A DNA stretch of 64,000 nucleotides from Melanocharis versteri. Lineage: Eukaryota > Chordata > Aves > Passeriformes > Melanocharitidae. Position numbers and translations under genes: made by a program. The number at the start of each line of letters is the position of its first letter. The first letter of the stretch is position 1. The notes under the pieces were generated by a model, which worked only from the letters and a program-made list of their open reading frames with translations, was not told where the DNA came from and searched no databases. Shown in pieces: positions 48,601 through 61,279 of this stretch. The stretch is from positions 1,192,368 through 1,256,367 of the forward strand of contig VZTG01007409.1 in NCBI GenBank assembly GCA_013397845.1, written 5' to 3'.

Positions 48601-51600
48601 TTCTTACTCCCTTTTCTTACAACAGTTTGAAACCTCTCACTGAAGTGTCAGACAATGTCTTCAGGAAATTTCACTCTTAAGTTAAAGGTTTTGCTGCCTG
48701 TCAAACGCCAACTGTTTTGCTAATAATGATTTCTGGGGTCATCATATGGATCATGCCTTTTTTATCCCCTCCCTTTACTCCGTGTTCCTGTGACCTGTTT
48801 CCTATCAAGGAGTTACCAGCTAATATTGCAAGCTTTTTAGTCTCAGATCAGTCACAAACTGCTATGTTGGTTTTGCCCTCCTCCTGTATCATCTCTTAGA
48901 TGAGATACATGTTTCTGTGAATCTTAGGTTTCTAACTACCTTAGCTGACTGAAAACCATTCAGAACCACCTGTTGTAAAAACAGGTTGTTTTCTGAATTT
49001 CATTGTCTTGACTGTCACTCGTATCTCAGAGACACAGAATGAGTGGTCTGTTTCAACTTGATCCAGCTACATCCCAATTTTCCAGAGAGCTACAGATTTG
49101 ACACAGGTTCTGACTGCTGCACTATGCCAACACTCACATGGTGCATTCTGATAAGTTCTTATTTCTTTAACATGTGATAACCATATGATAATCAGTGAGC
49201 AGATTTACAAGGGATGTAACATTAAACTCAAGTCCAAGTCAAACATGAAAATTTCCATTTACAGCTCACAGGAATTTTAGTTTCCTGATTTTATACATAG
49301 ATAGGTAAGTCACGCTTAGGTACAAACCCTTTGGTTACATGTTGCTATTAAAAAAATGTACAGCATGTGAGCAACAATTGCAGTGAATGCACAAGTCAGG
49401 ACATCAGTACTTCCATTCCCACTAGAGACAGACTAATCTTCCATTCTCACTAAGTTTTAAAAAGCATAATGAACATGGCCAGCAGGGATGAGAACTTACA
49501 ACTTCCTTTACAGATGACTGTCACAATCACAGAGCAACACGATAACAAGATATCTCTTTATTTTCTCTTTGACCTATAAATATTGAATTCTTCTTTGGAC
49601 AATGACATAGCTTCATGAGGAAGAATGTGTTGTGGTCTTATGGGGCTTGCCCTGGCCTCTTCTGCAGTGGCTGAGAACATAATCTGAGAAACAAAAAACA
49701 GGAAGTTTTGTATCCCATCAGGTAGAATTTTTTATTCCTGTTTTCTCATTTTCCAGACAAATGTTTTAACTATTGGTGACTGTGTCCTCTTTCTGCTGTT
49801 TTCATATTTTTTAAGTGATTTCATGTTGTACTGAGAACTCGATCTTTCTTTTCCCACATTTCCTAATGAAGGGGCTTGAAAGCAAAAAGGCCATTTATTT
49901 AGATTAGATTTAGTTCAGGATTGGGCTGGATTCATCCCACTGAACCTAAGAATTTAACTGTGAAGGCTACTTTGCCCTAAACTCCATCTATATTCAATAA
50001 ATCTCCCAGTAGAGAGAGAGTAGGACGACAAGGCTCCTATTTTAGGAATGTCTATGCTAAGTGGTTGAAAGGAGGTAGATAAATCCAGGCCTGAGGGGTG
50101 TCCTCTTAGACCTTTAAGGCACTAGTTCAGTACTGAACTTAAGCACTTGCTTAAATATACTTCTATTTGGAAAATCACGTAAGCACACACTTGCAGTTAA
50201 ACACCTAAAACTTAGGCATAGACTCCTGCTATTAATCATCTTTTTCATGACTACTGACTGTGACATGCTTTTTAAAAGAGAAATGGCTCCTGCACTTCTA
50301 TTTTTCTGAAGCAATTTTAAACCTCCCTCTGGTAATAAAATATTTCCTACTAAACTAAACCTTATTAACTTTCTCAGATTTCGATGTTGTATTTCCATCC
50401 TGTCTTTCTGGTTTAGAAAATTCCTGAAGTTTACGATTCCATTCACTTTCATTTGGAAAGCTGACACTATATATTGTATTCAAATTAATGGTTATAGTTG
50501 AAGAGATAATCTGGCTGTACTTGAAGAGATAAACTCTAACATTGATTAAAGTAATTACAGCAATATGAAAAACTCTTTCACTTTCTGTTTTTGCAGATTG
50601 GGAAAACTAGCATATGAATTGAAGCATATTAAATATTTGGTCTTGTTTGATCTTTCAGTGGAACTACTCAGTCATTTTATTAGTTAGCACCTAGCAAAAT
50701 ACATGTTCTTTGGCTAATGAATGTCTAACAGTCACGTTTGGGATTCTCTGAAACAACTGATCTAATTTTTCTAAGCATAAAATAAGTATAAGATATAATA
50801 ACAGCTGAGATTACAGTATGTTTATAAAACGTAACCTGAGCTAGGAGCCACCTATTCCCCAAATACAGGGAACAATTATGCTCCAATTTAGCCGGAAGAA
50901 AAACCCCACTTCAGGTAATAGGAAAGCAGCCCCTTGTTTCCTAGGGTCCCTTTCATTGCCTTCCCCTGTGCTAAAAATCTGTCTCCTCCTTGTCTTTCCT
51001 CACTCCACAGCAATTTTCCTTCCACCCTGTATTAGCATCTCTGTAAAGAGCTTCTCCAGATCTTTCTTCCAAGCCAGCTTAGGCATTTTGTTTGTACAAA
51101 GAGACCAAAGTATTTCCATAAGGAGAGAAATATTTAAGTGAATGTCTGCTTTAGGGGTATGATCACTACTCGGATTATGGTAGAAACCAAACATAGTTAG
51201 ATACCTATCTGATAGACAACCATTGAGCCTGAAATTATTTTACGTATGAGGACAATTACCTTTTAATCTCTACTATATCTAGAGATGGTCTCCACTGAAG
51301 TCATCATGTTCATCTTGGTGAAAATGTAACTAAATGAGATAAAAATGAAGCAGCAGAGGTAGAGGGGTTTATAACTGATGCCAAACCAAATCTGTGGGAC
51401 CAGATTTTTTCCACCTAGATTGTTTCAGTCTAAACAGACTGAAAGGTTTTTCCCCTAGTAAGAGACAAGCCATTAAATAAGCAATTTTAATAGTTCAGTC
51501 ACCCTCAATTTATTTGGTGTGCCTCTGAGATTATCGAGTGAAACAAAAATAGTACCTTTCTATATCTTTCTTTCTATAGTAAGTAATGAATACAGAACAT

Positions 51601-52254
51601 ACTTTCACACTTTCCAGACTTTTGCTTCTTGCTGCTTAGCCTCATTTCCTTATTTTTAATGATAAATAAATTAACATTAATTTTCAGTGTTCACAGCACA
51701 CCATATACATCACCTAAAAAAGAAAAAGAAAAACGGTTAGTAAATTTTTTTAATGAAATGCAACATGTGCTGCCCCTTCTGTGAACTCAACACTCATTCA
51801 GGAAATTGATTTGTCAAGATGTAAAAAAAAAAAATGCATCATTTCATCGCATTTTTGGAAAATATGGGTCCAATCTTATAAGATGCAGAGAAGGCTCAGC
51901 TCCCTTAAAGCATTTCAATGCAAGCACTTAGCACCTCACAGTAACAGGCTGATTTTACATGTCATTTTAATGATCTCTTTAATGGTTAATTCTGAAACCA
52001 GCAAGCCTGAGCATTGCAGTGCCTGATGCCCTTTGTTGGGCCTGGCTGTGAGCCAGCTTTATGCTTTGCAGCTTATTTGTACCCAACAATTTCACCTTAA
52101 AAAGCATTTGTTTTCCCAGGATGCAGGTGTTGATATAGCTGCATTGTAGGTAGGATTCTTGGACCAGGTTATAAATCAGGGCATGGTGCTGACTGGGGAA
52201 CAGAGTTCAGGCCTCGGGGCAGATCTGAACAGTCGCTCCCCTCCTCCTCCACAG
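45677..52254. other. Non-coding DNA
   Basis: AT-rich, gene-free to my reading. It contains a TA array at 48371-48408. The largest frame is 139 codons on the minus strand (46053-46472), unrecognised. Confidence 0.6.
48371..48408. repeat. (TA)n array with a CACA interruption
   Basis: Alternating TA dinucleotides interrupted once by ACACA near 48389-48393. Confidence 0.93.
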
Positions 52255-52352
52255 TGATCCTGTGCAGCCCAAGAGTGGTCCAAGAAAAGCAGCTTGTACA
52301 GGCACTACAACGTCTGGAAAACCCTGCTAATATTGATTTTCAAGCAAGAGAG
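52255..52352 (+). other. Exon-like segment, 98 nt
   Basis: A strong pyrimidine tract (CTCCCCTCCTCCTCCACAG) ends at 52254, and a weak donor GTAGAT begins at 52353. One frame (first two bases TG completing a split codon, then ATC CTG TGC) is open to the donor and beyond. It gives a Gln/Leu/Val-rich helical-looking stretch (VVQEKQLVQALQRLENP). The other two frames contain stops. I do not recognise the product. The donor lacks the usual A/G at +4 and +5 (GTAAG). Confidence 0.2.
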
Positions 52353-55300
52353 GTAGATATATCAGGCACGGCTTTCAACACTTTACACCAGTTTTACACC
52401 AGTGCAACTGAATTTTACTGAAACTTTGCTGGCATAAAACTGGTACTACGCAACTGACAATGTGGCTCACTGCTGCTGCTACTCTTTTTTTGGCCATATG
52501 AGAAACAGCGATTAACTGCTGCATTTTAGAATATGATCAGTCATGGCAAGATCATTCATGGACTCCTGGTCCATCTGGTACTGCAACCTCAAAGACACAG
52601 GGTGTAACAACCCATGATTATTCTCCAATATTAATAGTTAACACTTCTGAAAATGCATCACAGGGAGAAAATCCCTTGTTATTTGATCATATCTTTGATT
52701 TGTATTTATTTTGCACCTTGAGTTTCAACCTTCCTCCCTGTTGATATGTCTCCAATGATTTCCATCAATCCCTTCTACCAGATGATGTAAAGCTTTTGAG
52801 TTCATAATTTTATTCTGCAGCATTAAGACAAAAACCTTTATTTTTTTTATCTTCATCATCTTAATCCTCATCTGCGTATCTTTCTCGTGTGACACCTGTA
52901 CACCAGCCAGATGCTGGAGTCCTACCCACTAGTTCCTTTAGTCATCCATCAATTGATTATTTTTCTGGAATTAACTTATGTTAGAAAATGTCTGCAAGCC
53001 GACAATTACACATATCATCTTCAGCAAAGTGTGAGAAAAAACCAAATATACTGAATGTGGCATTGGAAGAACAAACTACTACCTGATCCCTTTTTCCTGC
53101 CATTTCTCAAGCTGGATGATAGATTTTGTCTGGTGAGGAAAATAATGGATCTTCTGGTATGTCTAGCAAATCTTGAAGTCAGTAACTGGCAGCTGCTCTT
53201 TACTCAAGCTACAGGTCTTGATGAGCTGCCTGCAGCCCTCTGGGTTCCTGGTACTCACACATCTACCAGAAGGTAAAGAAAATTCCACTTCCAGAAAGCC
53301 TGAGATACTGAAAACAATTTTTTGAACTTTCTTATGGGGCACTTTTCATCAAAACTGCCTATATCTGAAAACTGCTAACGTCTTCTATGTACCTAGAGCA
53401 AAATACCACAATGAGGAAGGGAAAAATAAGTTGATAACTCCAGGAAAATCCCATGATTTTCATTCTAGTTTAACATAAGCCGGCTACCTCTTGTCCTTCC
53501 AAGGGAAATTATCTGAGTTGTATCTGGGTAAAATCTGAGTAAGATTCTCAGAGCTTGGTCCAAAGTAACTCAGAATTCCCTAAAGTTATTAGCCAAATGT
53601 GTTTGGGAAAAGTAGCAGGCAGAGACAGAATATGTTCTGTGGAATAGTTGTATAATTTTGAGGTCAAAGATTATTAGGAATTTCTAAGGATGGGTTTTCT
53701 GTGCTTCTGCAGTGAATGCTAGATTCAGAACTTTGAGGTGATACTTTCATAAATTGCCAATTACCCAGATGAACATGTAAAAGAAGTCAAATTGATCCTT
53801 AAAAATATGAAGTTTGTTTGGTTTATTTTTTTTTCTTCATTCATAGTTCTCTGCAACAGACAATCTATCCAGCAAAACAATATTAAAAAAAATAAGAGGC
53901 AAAATGAGAGTGGAAATCCTGGGCACAGGATGCAAAAGTGGAACTACATGAATATTTCAGAGATATCTACAACTTGTACATTCAGAATAGCTCTACTACT
54001 ATTCTATGAGGAATATGCAGCAAGAGATGACAGGCAATGTTTTATTTCAGAGTAGGCAGTGGTTGGTATAGAGCATTCAGGACATGGCATGGTGATGGCT
54101 GTGGTGTGAGTTACAGTCTAGAACAAGGCTGTGGTGTGGCATTTGGCCAGTGGCTGAAGTGAAAACTGAAAAGCGACAACTGTATCCTGCCAAAATCTGG
54201 TATTGTCCCACAGGCTTTTCATTTTACTCCAAAGGTCATAATGTGCTGTGTTCAGCCAAACCTGCTTCAAGAAACTCCCACTCTAGGAAAAATGCTTCTT
54301 GACAGAATAAGTGCTATGCTGAATTTTTTATATTTTAAAATGAATTTTTTTTGTACAGAAGTAGGTTTGTAAGGTAATGTCTGAGTGCAAGAAGGTAAAA
54401 TCCTGTGAAAAATGTGGCAGAGTAAATGGATAAATCTTGTAGCTCAGCAATTTGTGTCAATGTTTTACATAGGAGGAAATCCTCTGTGACATGTATCAGA
54501 TAATGGAATAATTTCCTATGAGGGTGCTTACTGCATGAGGGCTTTACTCTTTGCAGTGCCATACAATGGAGCACATCAGCAGCACAGCACCAGTTTAACA
54601 CTGGACATTGAAGGCTGAGCCCTGCTTTTAGTTATTGCATCAGCAGGAGTTAAAGAAGCCTTGTTCTAAAAGTAAAGGCCAGAGAGGCTGGGTTGAGAAT
54701 TAGCAAATACTGAAGAGTGAGGCTTTTTGCATAAGTTGGACCAGATTCCCTTTCCATTGCTGTTTTTACATACTGAGTTTCCCTTCTTATTTAGAAAAAC
54801 ACTTCTCACAAACCGCTGGTTTTGAGAATCAGATCTATTTTTCCATCTAGGTTCTTTCACTTCATTACCTAAGTGGCTCCATCATTCTAAGTACCTAATA
54901 CCTCTCATTATCTTAGTGAGTCATTTAGGGGTTGGCTATTTAATATCATTAATTCATCATGAATAAATATTAGAGCTAAAATTTACATTTGCTCTGGAAT
55001 ATGGAAAGCTTTTTTTAATTTCTGAGGTCTAGGTTACTTAACAGCATTTGAAACCACTGGAAAAGTTTTATAAAGAGCCCTGAAAGTGACCTTAACAGCA
55101 GCTTCCCAATGAGATATAATATTTTGCCGAATAATATACAATATCATTTATTGTTAAGCCAAAAGGTGCTTCTGAGCAGTAGACAAATTTAGCTCTGATG
55201 TGGGTTTCCTTCTACACTGGACTTTCTAGCTCTGTAAGGAAAACTTTTTCCTTAAAGATGAGGAAGAATTCAGTCATGTTTCATCCTAGAAAAATCCTTA

Positions 55301-56871
55301 TGTGCCGGAAGAACAGGCAGGTTGGAGATATTGAAGCAAGGTGAAATGTACATCTTTTTCAATGCCCAGATTGTTTTTTAGCCATACAAAATGCTCTCAC
55401 ATTCCCTCACTGTAATTCTGATGGCTACCACCTGACGCTATGATGAGGGAGCTCTCATTGCCGAAATTTCTTTTGTAGGATCACAAGGGCGCTTTTTACC
55501 TTCTCCAAGACTACAGTACCTATGTCTACACTGCCTTAGAGCTCTTTTAATCAAAATTTAACTTCTGAAATTTTTAATTGCTTACAGTCCCCACTTACAT
55601 TTCTGAGTGTGCTTTCTGCAAGACAGCCTGGATGGGCACTTCTACCTGTTCTACCCTGAAGGACGACCCAAGCCCAAGGATGCACGGGCAGGGCATGACC
55701 ACAACCAGGGCTGTTCAGCAAAGCCATTCACCCTGTACTAGGTGATGACTTTTGGGGATGTCAGATGGTCAGGGTCAGGCAAGCAAGTTGTATAAGTGTC
55801 TTACTGATAGGGGCTTATATTAAATATTTCAAGAAGCGATGGGTATGTCAAAGTGCATTTGCAATGGCTCATGCTTTGGACTAACTCTCACTTACACTTT
55901 TATTCTTTGCAAATATGATGTAGTCCCTTCATCCTACAATTTTTTTCTAAAGTTGAATCTACTTTCAGTCTGAACTAGGATGGAAACCACTGGAATTGCT
56001 GCTTTAAATTAGAGAGTTTTGGTGAAGAAAAGGACAATTTCAGTTATTTAGGAAAAAGCTGTCTAGATTGAACAGAAATTTGGAAAACAGAGACATCCAT
56101 GGGTTTGCACATTGTCTTGCTATATGTCTTGCCACTTACTCAGAAAAGCAACTAAAAGGAAAAAAATCTTTCCCATTGGCTGTGAGAAACACTGCAGAGC
56201 TCAGACAGTGTGGTACTGTATAGGAGCACAAGGCATGCTGCATTCCAGCCTGAGCTCTCCTGATTCCCTTCTGACTGTGTAAATACCAGTCTTTCAGACA
56301 GGTCTGGTGCCTACTCCGTTCTTCTTCCTACCAAATCTAAGCCCCCTCTCTTGATCAGGAAGGAGCAAAGAATTTCAGAAAGAAATTTAAAAAATTATCT
56401 ACCTTGCTCCTCTAACAGCCTACTTTTCGGGAATGCTTCTCATCTGAATGTTGCCGTGCCCTGCCTTCCCCTTCTCTTCCCCCAGAAGATTGTTGCTCTT
56501 TTTTGCTATAGGAAGACCATTTTTTATAACTGTGTTTTTATTATTACTTTGGTGAATTTTTGTGTTTCTTCTTTTTTTTTCCTCCATTATTTCTATTTAT
56601 ATTACCCTAATTCTTTTGGGAATTATTTCCTGCAAAATTCTGACCATCAGTATATCTGCTTCTTTAGATCTCCTGATGCTCCACTCACAATCCCTCTTGC
56701 AATCAGCCTCAACAAAATTAAATAAAGCATTGTCTTAAAAATACAAAGTTTGCTCAAGTTTTCCAAAGATCAATGGATGATTAAGGGTCAAACACTCCAG
56801 ATGGTCTAATATCTTTTCCTCCCCTCAGTGCTTCCACCCATGAAAAAGCTGTGACATGAACTCCACAGTAC
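52353..56871. other. Non-coding DNA, nothing recognised
   Basis: AT-rich sequence with chance frames only, the largest being 124 codons at 56351-56725 (Phe-rich, from a T-rich stretch). Confidence 0.6.
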
Positions 56872-56959
56872 CTGTTCTGGTATGCCAGCTGGCCTCTCCA
56901 TACATGTCTTCGGTCTCGCTCATCAGCACATGTAGAACACCAGTCTGTGGGTCTATCGT
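56872..56959 (-). other. Exon-like segment, 88 nt, minus strand
   Basis: On the minus strand a long pyrimidine tract (TCTTTTTCTGCCTTCCTCC then TTCCCAG) ends at 56960, and a donor GTACTG follows 56872. Two of three frames are open. One gives a polar peptide (DPQTGVLHVLMSETEDMYGE) and the other an Arg/Trp/Cys-rich peptide (CADERDRRHVWRGQLAYQ). Three CpGs in 88 bases is high for this region and may reflect constraint. Length leaves one extra base, so it is not a simple cassette. I do not recognise either product. A UTR or lncRNA exon is equally possible. Confidence 0.25.
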
Positions 56960-59900
56960 CTGGGAAGGAGGAAGGCAGAAAAAGAAAAGAGATACTGTAA
57001 AATTCTGAGATGTTACCAATGGGCAACACCTCAGGTGGGTTATGGTGTGAAAGCTGATAGAAGAGAGGAAGATGCGTATCCCAGCCATTTCTGCTGCTCA
57101 AGAGACGAGTGGCTTTCTGTGCCTAAAAGGACTTAAGAGGTTCCTTGCCTGTTGTTCAGGACTTCTTTTAGCCATTCTGTTACTAGCACAGACATTTTAT
57201 AGCTTTGATGTCAATTTTGATACACGAGTGTAACACATTGTGGTGACTCTCACCTGATTTCTAACCATGCTGTGTGGAAGGACCAGGATTTATCTTACCT
57301 GTCCTATTTAATCATCCTTGCAGGAGGGGTAAATACTCTAAGGTCAAGAAAGAACCTGGACTTGAGGACTGAAGAAAAATAGCTGATGAAAACTTAGTTC
57401 AAATTCATGGGCATGGTTTTCTCTTTCAAGTTTTATTAATGTGATGGTTTTCAAATCTGTAACCCTACATCTGTGCAAGTCAACAGAGAGTTTGGGAGTT
57501 TGGCAGTGCATTTTTGGTTATTATGTATGGAATAAAGATGCCAAAAATAAGTGCAATGAACCTCTGTCCATAATATTTAATAAAAACATTTTTTATATCA
57601 GTGTGGTGAGGGGGTTTCTTTGGTATAAGAGATAAAATCGCTGTTGCATATTTCCAGGAAAATCCCTCAGTTTTATTTCTTAGTCAGAATCCTTCAGAAT
57701 GGTTCCTTCAAACAAAATAATTTTCTTTCATATAGATGCAAAGATTTGAAAGCAATAAACACAAACATGGACTTGGCATTTTGAGAATGCATGAAATACT
57801 CCTTCTGTCACCTAATTTCCCCAGAGTATACATATGTGGTTACCTACCCTTTCTTTGGAAATATCTAGGGAGTTAGGAAGCTGGCTATCATATGAGCAGA
57901 AGCATGAGCCAAAGTATTCCTCCCAGTAAGTGACATCTGAAGTGTTTACTGGAAAATTACCTCCTCTTAGGTACTGCAGAGCACCGCAGCCTTGCAGTAC
58001 CCATGTTAAAGAAAGCAATTCGTATATTGAGCAGGCGGTAATCCCAATGAGGATGTGATATGCGAAAGGGGTCTGGGAAGACGGGATGTTTTTCTCTGCA
58101 CACTGTGCCTAACAATGCTGAAATGTTTTTTCCCTGTCCGTTTGCTTTAACAATGTGCCATTCTGTACCTCATAAGCACTTAATTTATTCCAACTCTTTG
58201 GCCTGACCTGTAATCCCCCCTCTCCTTACCCATCTGACCCATCTGTGTTTCATTTCCCACTCATCAGCATCCAAAGAGCCAGGCCCAGGCCCTGTTTGGA
58301 GCCATTAGACAGAGATTGGCACTGTTCCCTCTTCCTGCACCACATCCTCCGCTGAAAAAAATGACCATCAGATCAGAGAACAGAGCCTGCTTTGTCCCCA
58401 GCAACCAAGATCTGGAAGCACTTTCAATCATTTGCACTCTATACCCACTCAAATGCATTAATGTGATCAACATTGGGCCTGTTGTGGGCATTTTTTCCAG
58501 CAAATAGCTTGCTAACATTCCAGGCATGTACTTCCCTGAAAACAAGACCGAGACAGGGCCCTGAATATTCAATTGGAAAATCACCAAGAGCAAGAGCTTA
58601 GCTTGGCACGGCTGGTGTTGATTCTTAATAAGTGACTTCCTAAAGCTGAGGCATGGGGCTTACAGCTTCAATGACTTGTTTGAAAAATATTTTGTAGGTG
58701 CCTCATACCACTTTATTTCCTGTGGTATGCGTCATATTGTGAGCTATTCTGAGCCAGGTTGTTTAAGCACACTAACATTTTTTTCCAAGATTGCGGTGTT
58801 TAACTAAAAATGTGCTTATACAAGATGAGCTCATAGCTATTAGTGCTGATGTAGTTTTAACTACTTGGATACCAATAGCCCAAGGCCTAAAACCTGCCGA
58901 AAAGGGGCAAAACCCAAGCAAAAACCATCCTTCACGGTCATTGAAGGCTTTTTGTAGACAAGACAACTGGAAAAATATTTTTAAAGTTGGATTTTGTTTC
59001 TATAGGACATTTGGTGTGCAAAATGCCTTTCAACCTCATTACAAAAGCTTGCTATTCAAAGATTTACTGATGTGAATAGCTGAAGAGATTTCAGAAATCC
59101 ACTGAAAAATAATTTCTTCAATGTTTTTGCATGTGCTACAAATATCACTTCCAGCAAAAGCAGTTTATGTGTCCTTCTTCAGTGCAGCTGGATGGACTAG
59201 GTACACCCTAATGTTTTATTCATTGGAATATGTGTTTCATTGACATGGCTACCATGACAAGGCAAGTTTGACTGTGCTGAAGGGGGTCAGCAAAGATTTT
59301 TGTCAAGGCACAGCATTGTGGAGGAGGGTGTCTGGCTGTCACAGCGCTATTGTTCCATTGTGTCCCATTCTTCAAGCTGAGAGAAGATGGCAGCATTTTG
59401 CATGAGACACTTGAAAAGTCAAGGGGTGGGATTTTTGGAGCTTACCTTGGTGCCTAAAGAGGACTATGAACAGTGGGAGTTACCTTAAGGAAGCCTTGTT
59501 TCAAGGCCCATTTTAGAGGAATGGCACTTGCCTAGATTATATCAGGCCATGTCAGATATAAAGGTATAAAAAAAAGAAAATTAAAATGAAGGGGATGAAT
59601 GCCTAAATGAAATTCTATGACGGATCATTTCTAAGCCAAAAGCTGCATCCTGGACTTAATCTGCATCTAGAAGTTCTGTGTAGAAGACGAAAATGGAAAT
59701 AAACACAGGAAAGAAAATGGAAGTAATTTACATTTTCCCAAAATATTATATGTATGGAGCAAGGGGAACGAGAAAGGCAATGACGTGCAATAACACATGC
59801 CATGGTCACTTTTTCTAACCCAAACCATTTAAGAGTCAGGGATTCAGCTGTAGAAGAACTTATATAAAAGGACATTTGCATGTACACAATTTATTTTCCT

Positions 59901-61098
59901 CCAGACTCCTTTTCTGTATTTCAGTGAAATATAACTGAGCCAGAATTTACAGCTGAAAATGTCAAGAAGAATGTTTTACTATTTGCATTAGAACATCTAT
60001 CTTAAAATTTTGTTGGTGACCTTATTTTTGTTACAAGTACATACATGTGGATTGAAGTTGAACCCTTTACTAACAGGGAATATAATAGTTTCTTCCTGAA
60101 TTACTGAAAAAAAAATGTCCTGTGCAATTCTAGAATCTCTGCTTATAATTTTCTGTGGATTCCATGATAATTTATGGCACTTTGTTAAAGTGGCAATGCT
60201 TTTTGACAGAGTTCAAGTATCTGTGTTTGTACTTGCACATCTGAGTCTTAACTATGCAGATTCCTCACAGGAGACACAAACCCAGATTCTGTAAGAAATT
60301 TGCACAAATCACTGATTATGCTAAACATCCCCCCAGTTTTTATAAAGAACTTCCCTTTAAAGTGGGTTAAGATCTTAGTGGAGCATAGTATAGTTTCAGT
60401 TCCCCGCAAAGCAAATTCCAAAGCTTCAAATCCCTTTTATAATACACTAAGTTTATTACAAATTGTTTTCCATTATAGAAAATAAGCTTCCCAATTTAGC
60501 ACAGTAACGGGAAGAGAATGCATGTAATAGAATGTCATAATAACAAACTCTGTGATCAATCACAGCATTTCAGAGCCAATGTAGCCAATGTCGAAGCACT
60601 AGTGGTGTCTGCTGCAGTGGTGCTGAAGTTTTACCCTCGTGATGTTTGAGCTGATTTGAGTTTTCCCCTTATTTGGCCCCATAACAGAGCTTTAATGTTT
60701 AACATGGGCATAAATTCACTGTAGCCCTCAAGTGAAGACTATATTTAAAAACTGAATAGAATGCTTGAATTTACTCTCCAGGTTTTTCTTCCATGATCAA
60801 GTAAAGTTCCATGTAACTTTCCTTCCCAGCGTAGTGCACACAAAATCTCAGGAAACAGCAGGGCTTAATTAGGACCCTATTTTATAGTTTCACCTGAAAA
60901 AATAAATTTTAAAAATCACATATGTTTGGCTGTGCAGGTCTTTTAGCCAATAAATTCTTGTTAATTAATCACATTAACGGCACTCCTTAAAAGTTGAAAC
61001 AAAATCACAAAACAAACCAAATATCCCATAAATATAATGTATAAAGAGCCATTCACCATTGCATAAACTACATTTCTAAAACATTTACAAATATTTAT
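56960..61098. other. Non-coding DNA, nothing recognised
   Basis: AT-rich. About 58500-58980 looks enhancer-like, with low repeat content and several CpGs. It includes a 94-codon plus frame (58791-59075) that resembles nothing I know. An HNF1-like palindrome (GTTAATTAATCAC) lies at 60960-60972, matching 11 of 13 consensus positions. Confidence 0.55.
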
Positions 61099-61240
61099 TC
61101 TTTTTCATCCTTTTCTTTTTCTGTTTCCTTTTCTTTTTTCTCTTTCTTCTTCTCTTTTTTCTTTTCTTTCCCCTTCCCCCCTTCTCTCTTACTTTCCACT
61201 CTTTTTTGCTTTCTAGTCTTCTTTCCATCTCTTTTCCTTT
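61099..61240. repeat. Polypyrimidine tract, about 140 bases
   Basis: Almost pure C/T on the plus strand in irregular TTTTC, TTCTC and CCCC units with few interruptions. Such tracts can form triplex (H-DNA) and also act as very strong splice-acceptor contexts. It ends directly before the AG at 61246-61247. Confidence 0.93.
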
Positions 61241-61247
61241 ATTACAG

Positions 61248-61279
61248 GCACAATGCCAAGACAACAGCTGCTATCAGAG
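61248..61279 (+). other. Candidate 32-nt microexon
   Basis: The segment is bounded by TTTATTACAG on the left and GTAAGAG on the right, both close to consensus. The preceding polypyrimidine tract is exceptionally long, a known feature of neural microexons. All three frames are open; one contains an ATG (MPRQQLLSE up to the donor) and another gives HNAKTTAAIR. The 32-nt length is not a multiple of three, so it would shift frame if skipped, or lie in a UTR. I do not recognise the host gene. Confidence 0.3.

Noticed and set aside
56351..56725. 124-codon plus frame with hydrophobic stretches
   Set aside because: It is Phe/Leu/Tyr-rich because the DNA is T-rich, and there is no topology or motif of a known membrane protein.
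38701..61279. A single plus-strand gene joining the exon-like segments
   Set aside because: The end phase of 38701-38976 does not match the open frame of 45531-45676, nor does that match 52255-52352. One candidate lies on the other strand.
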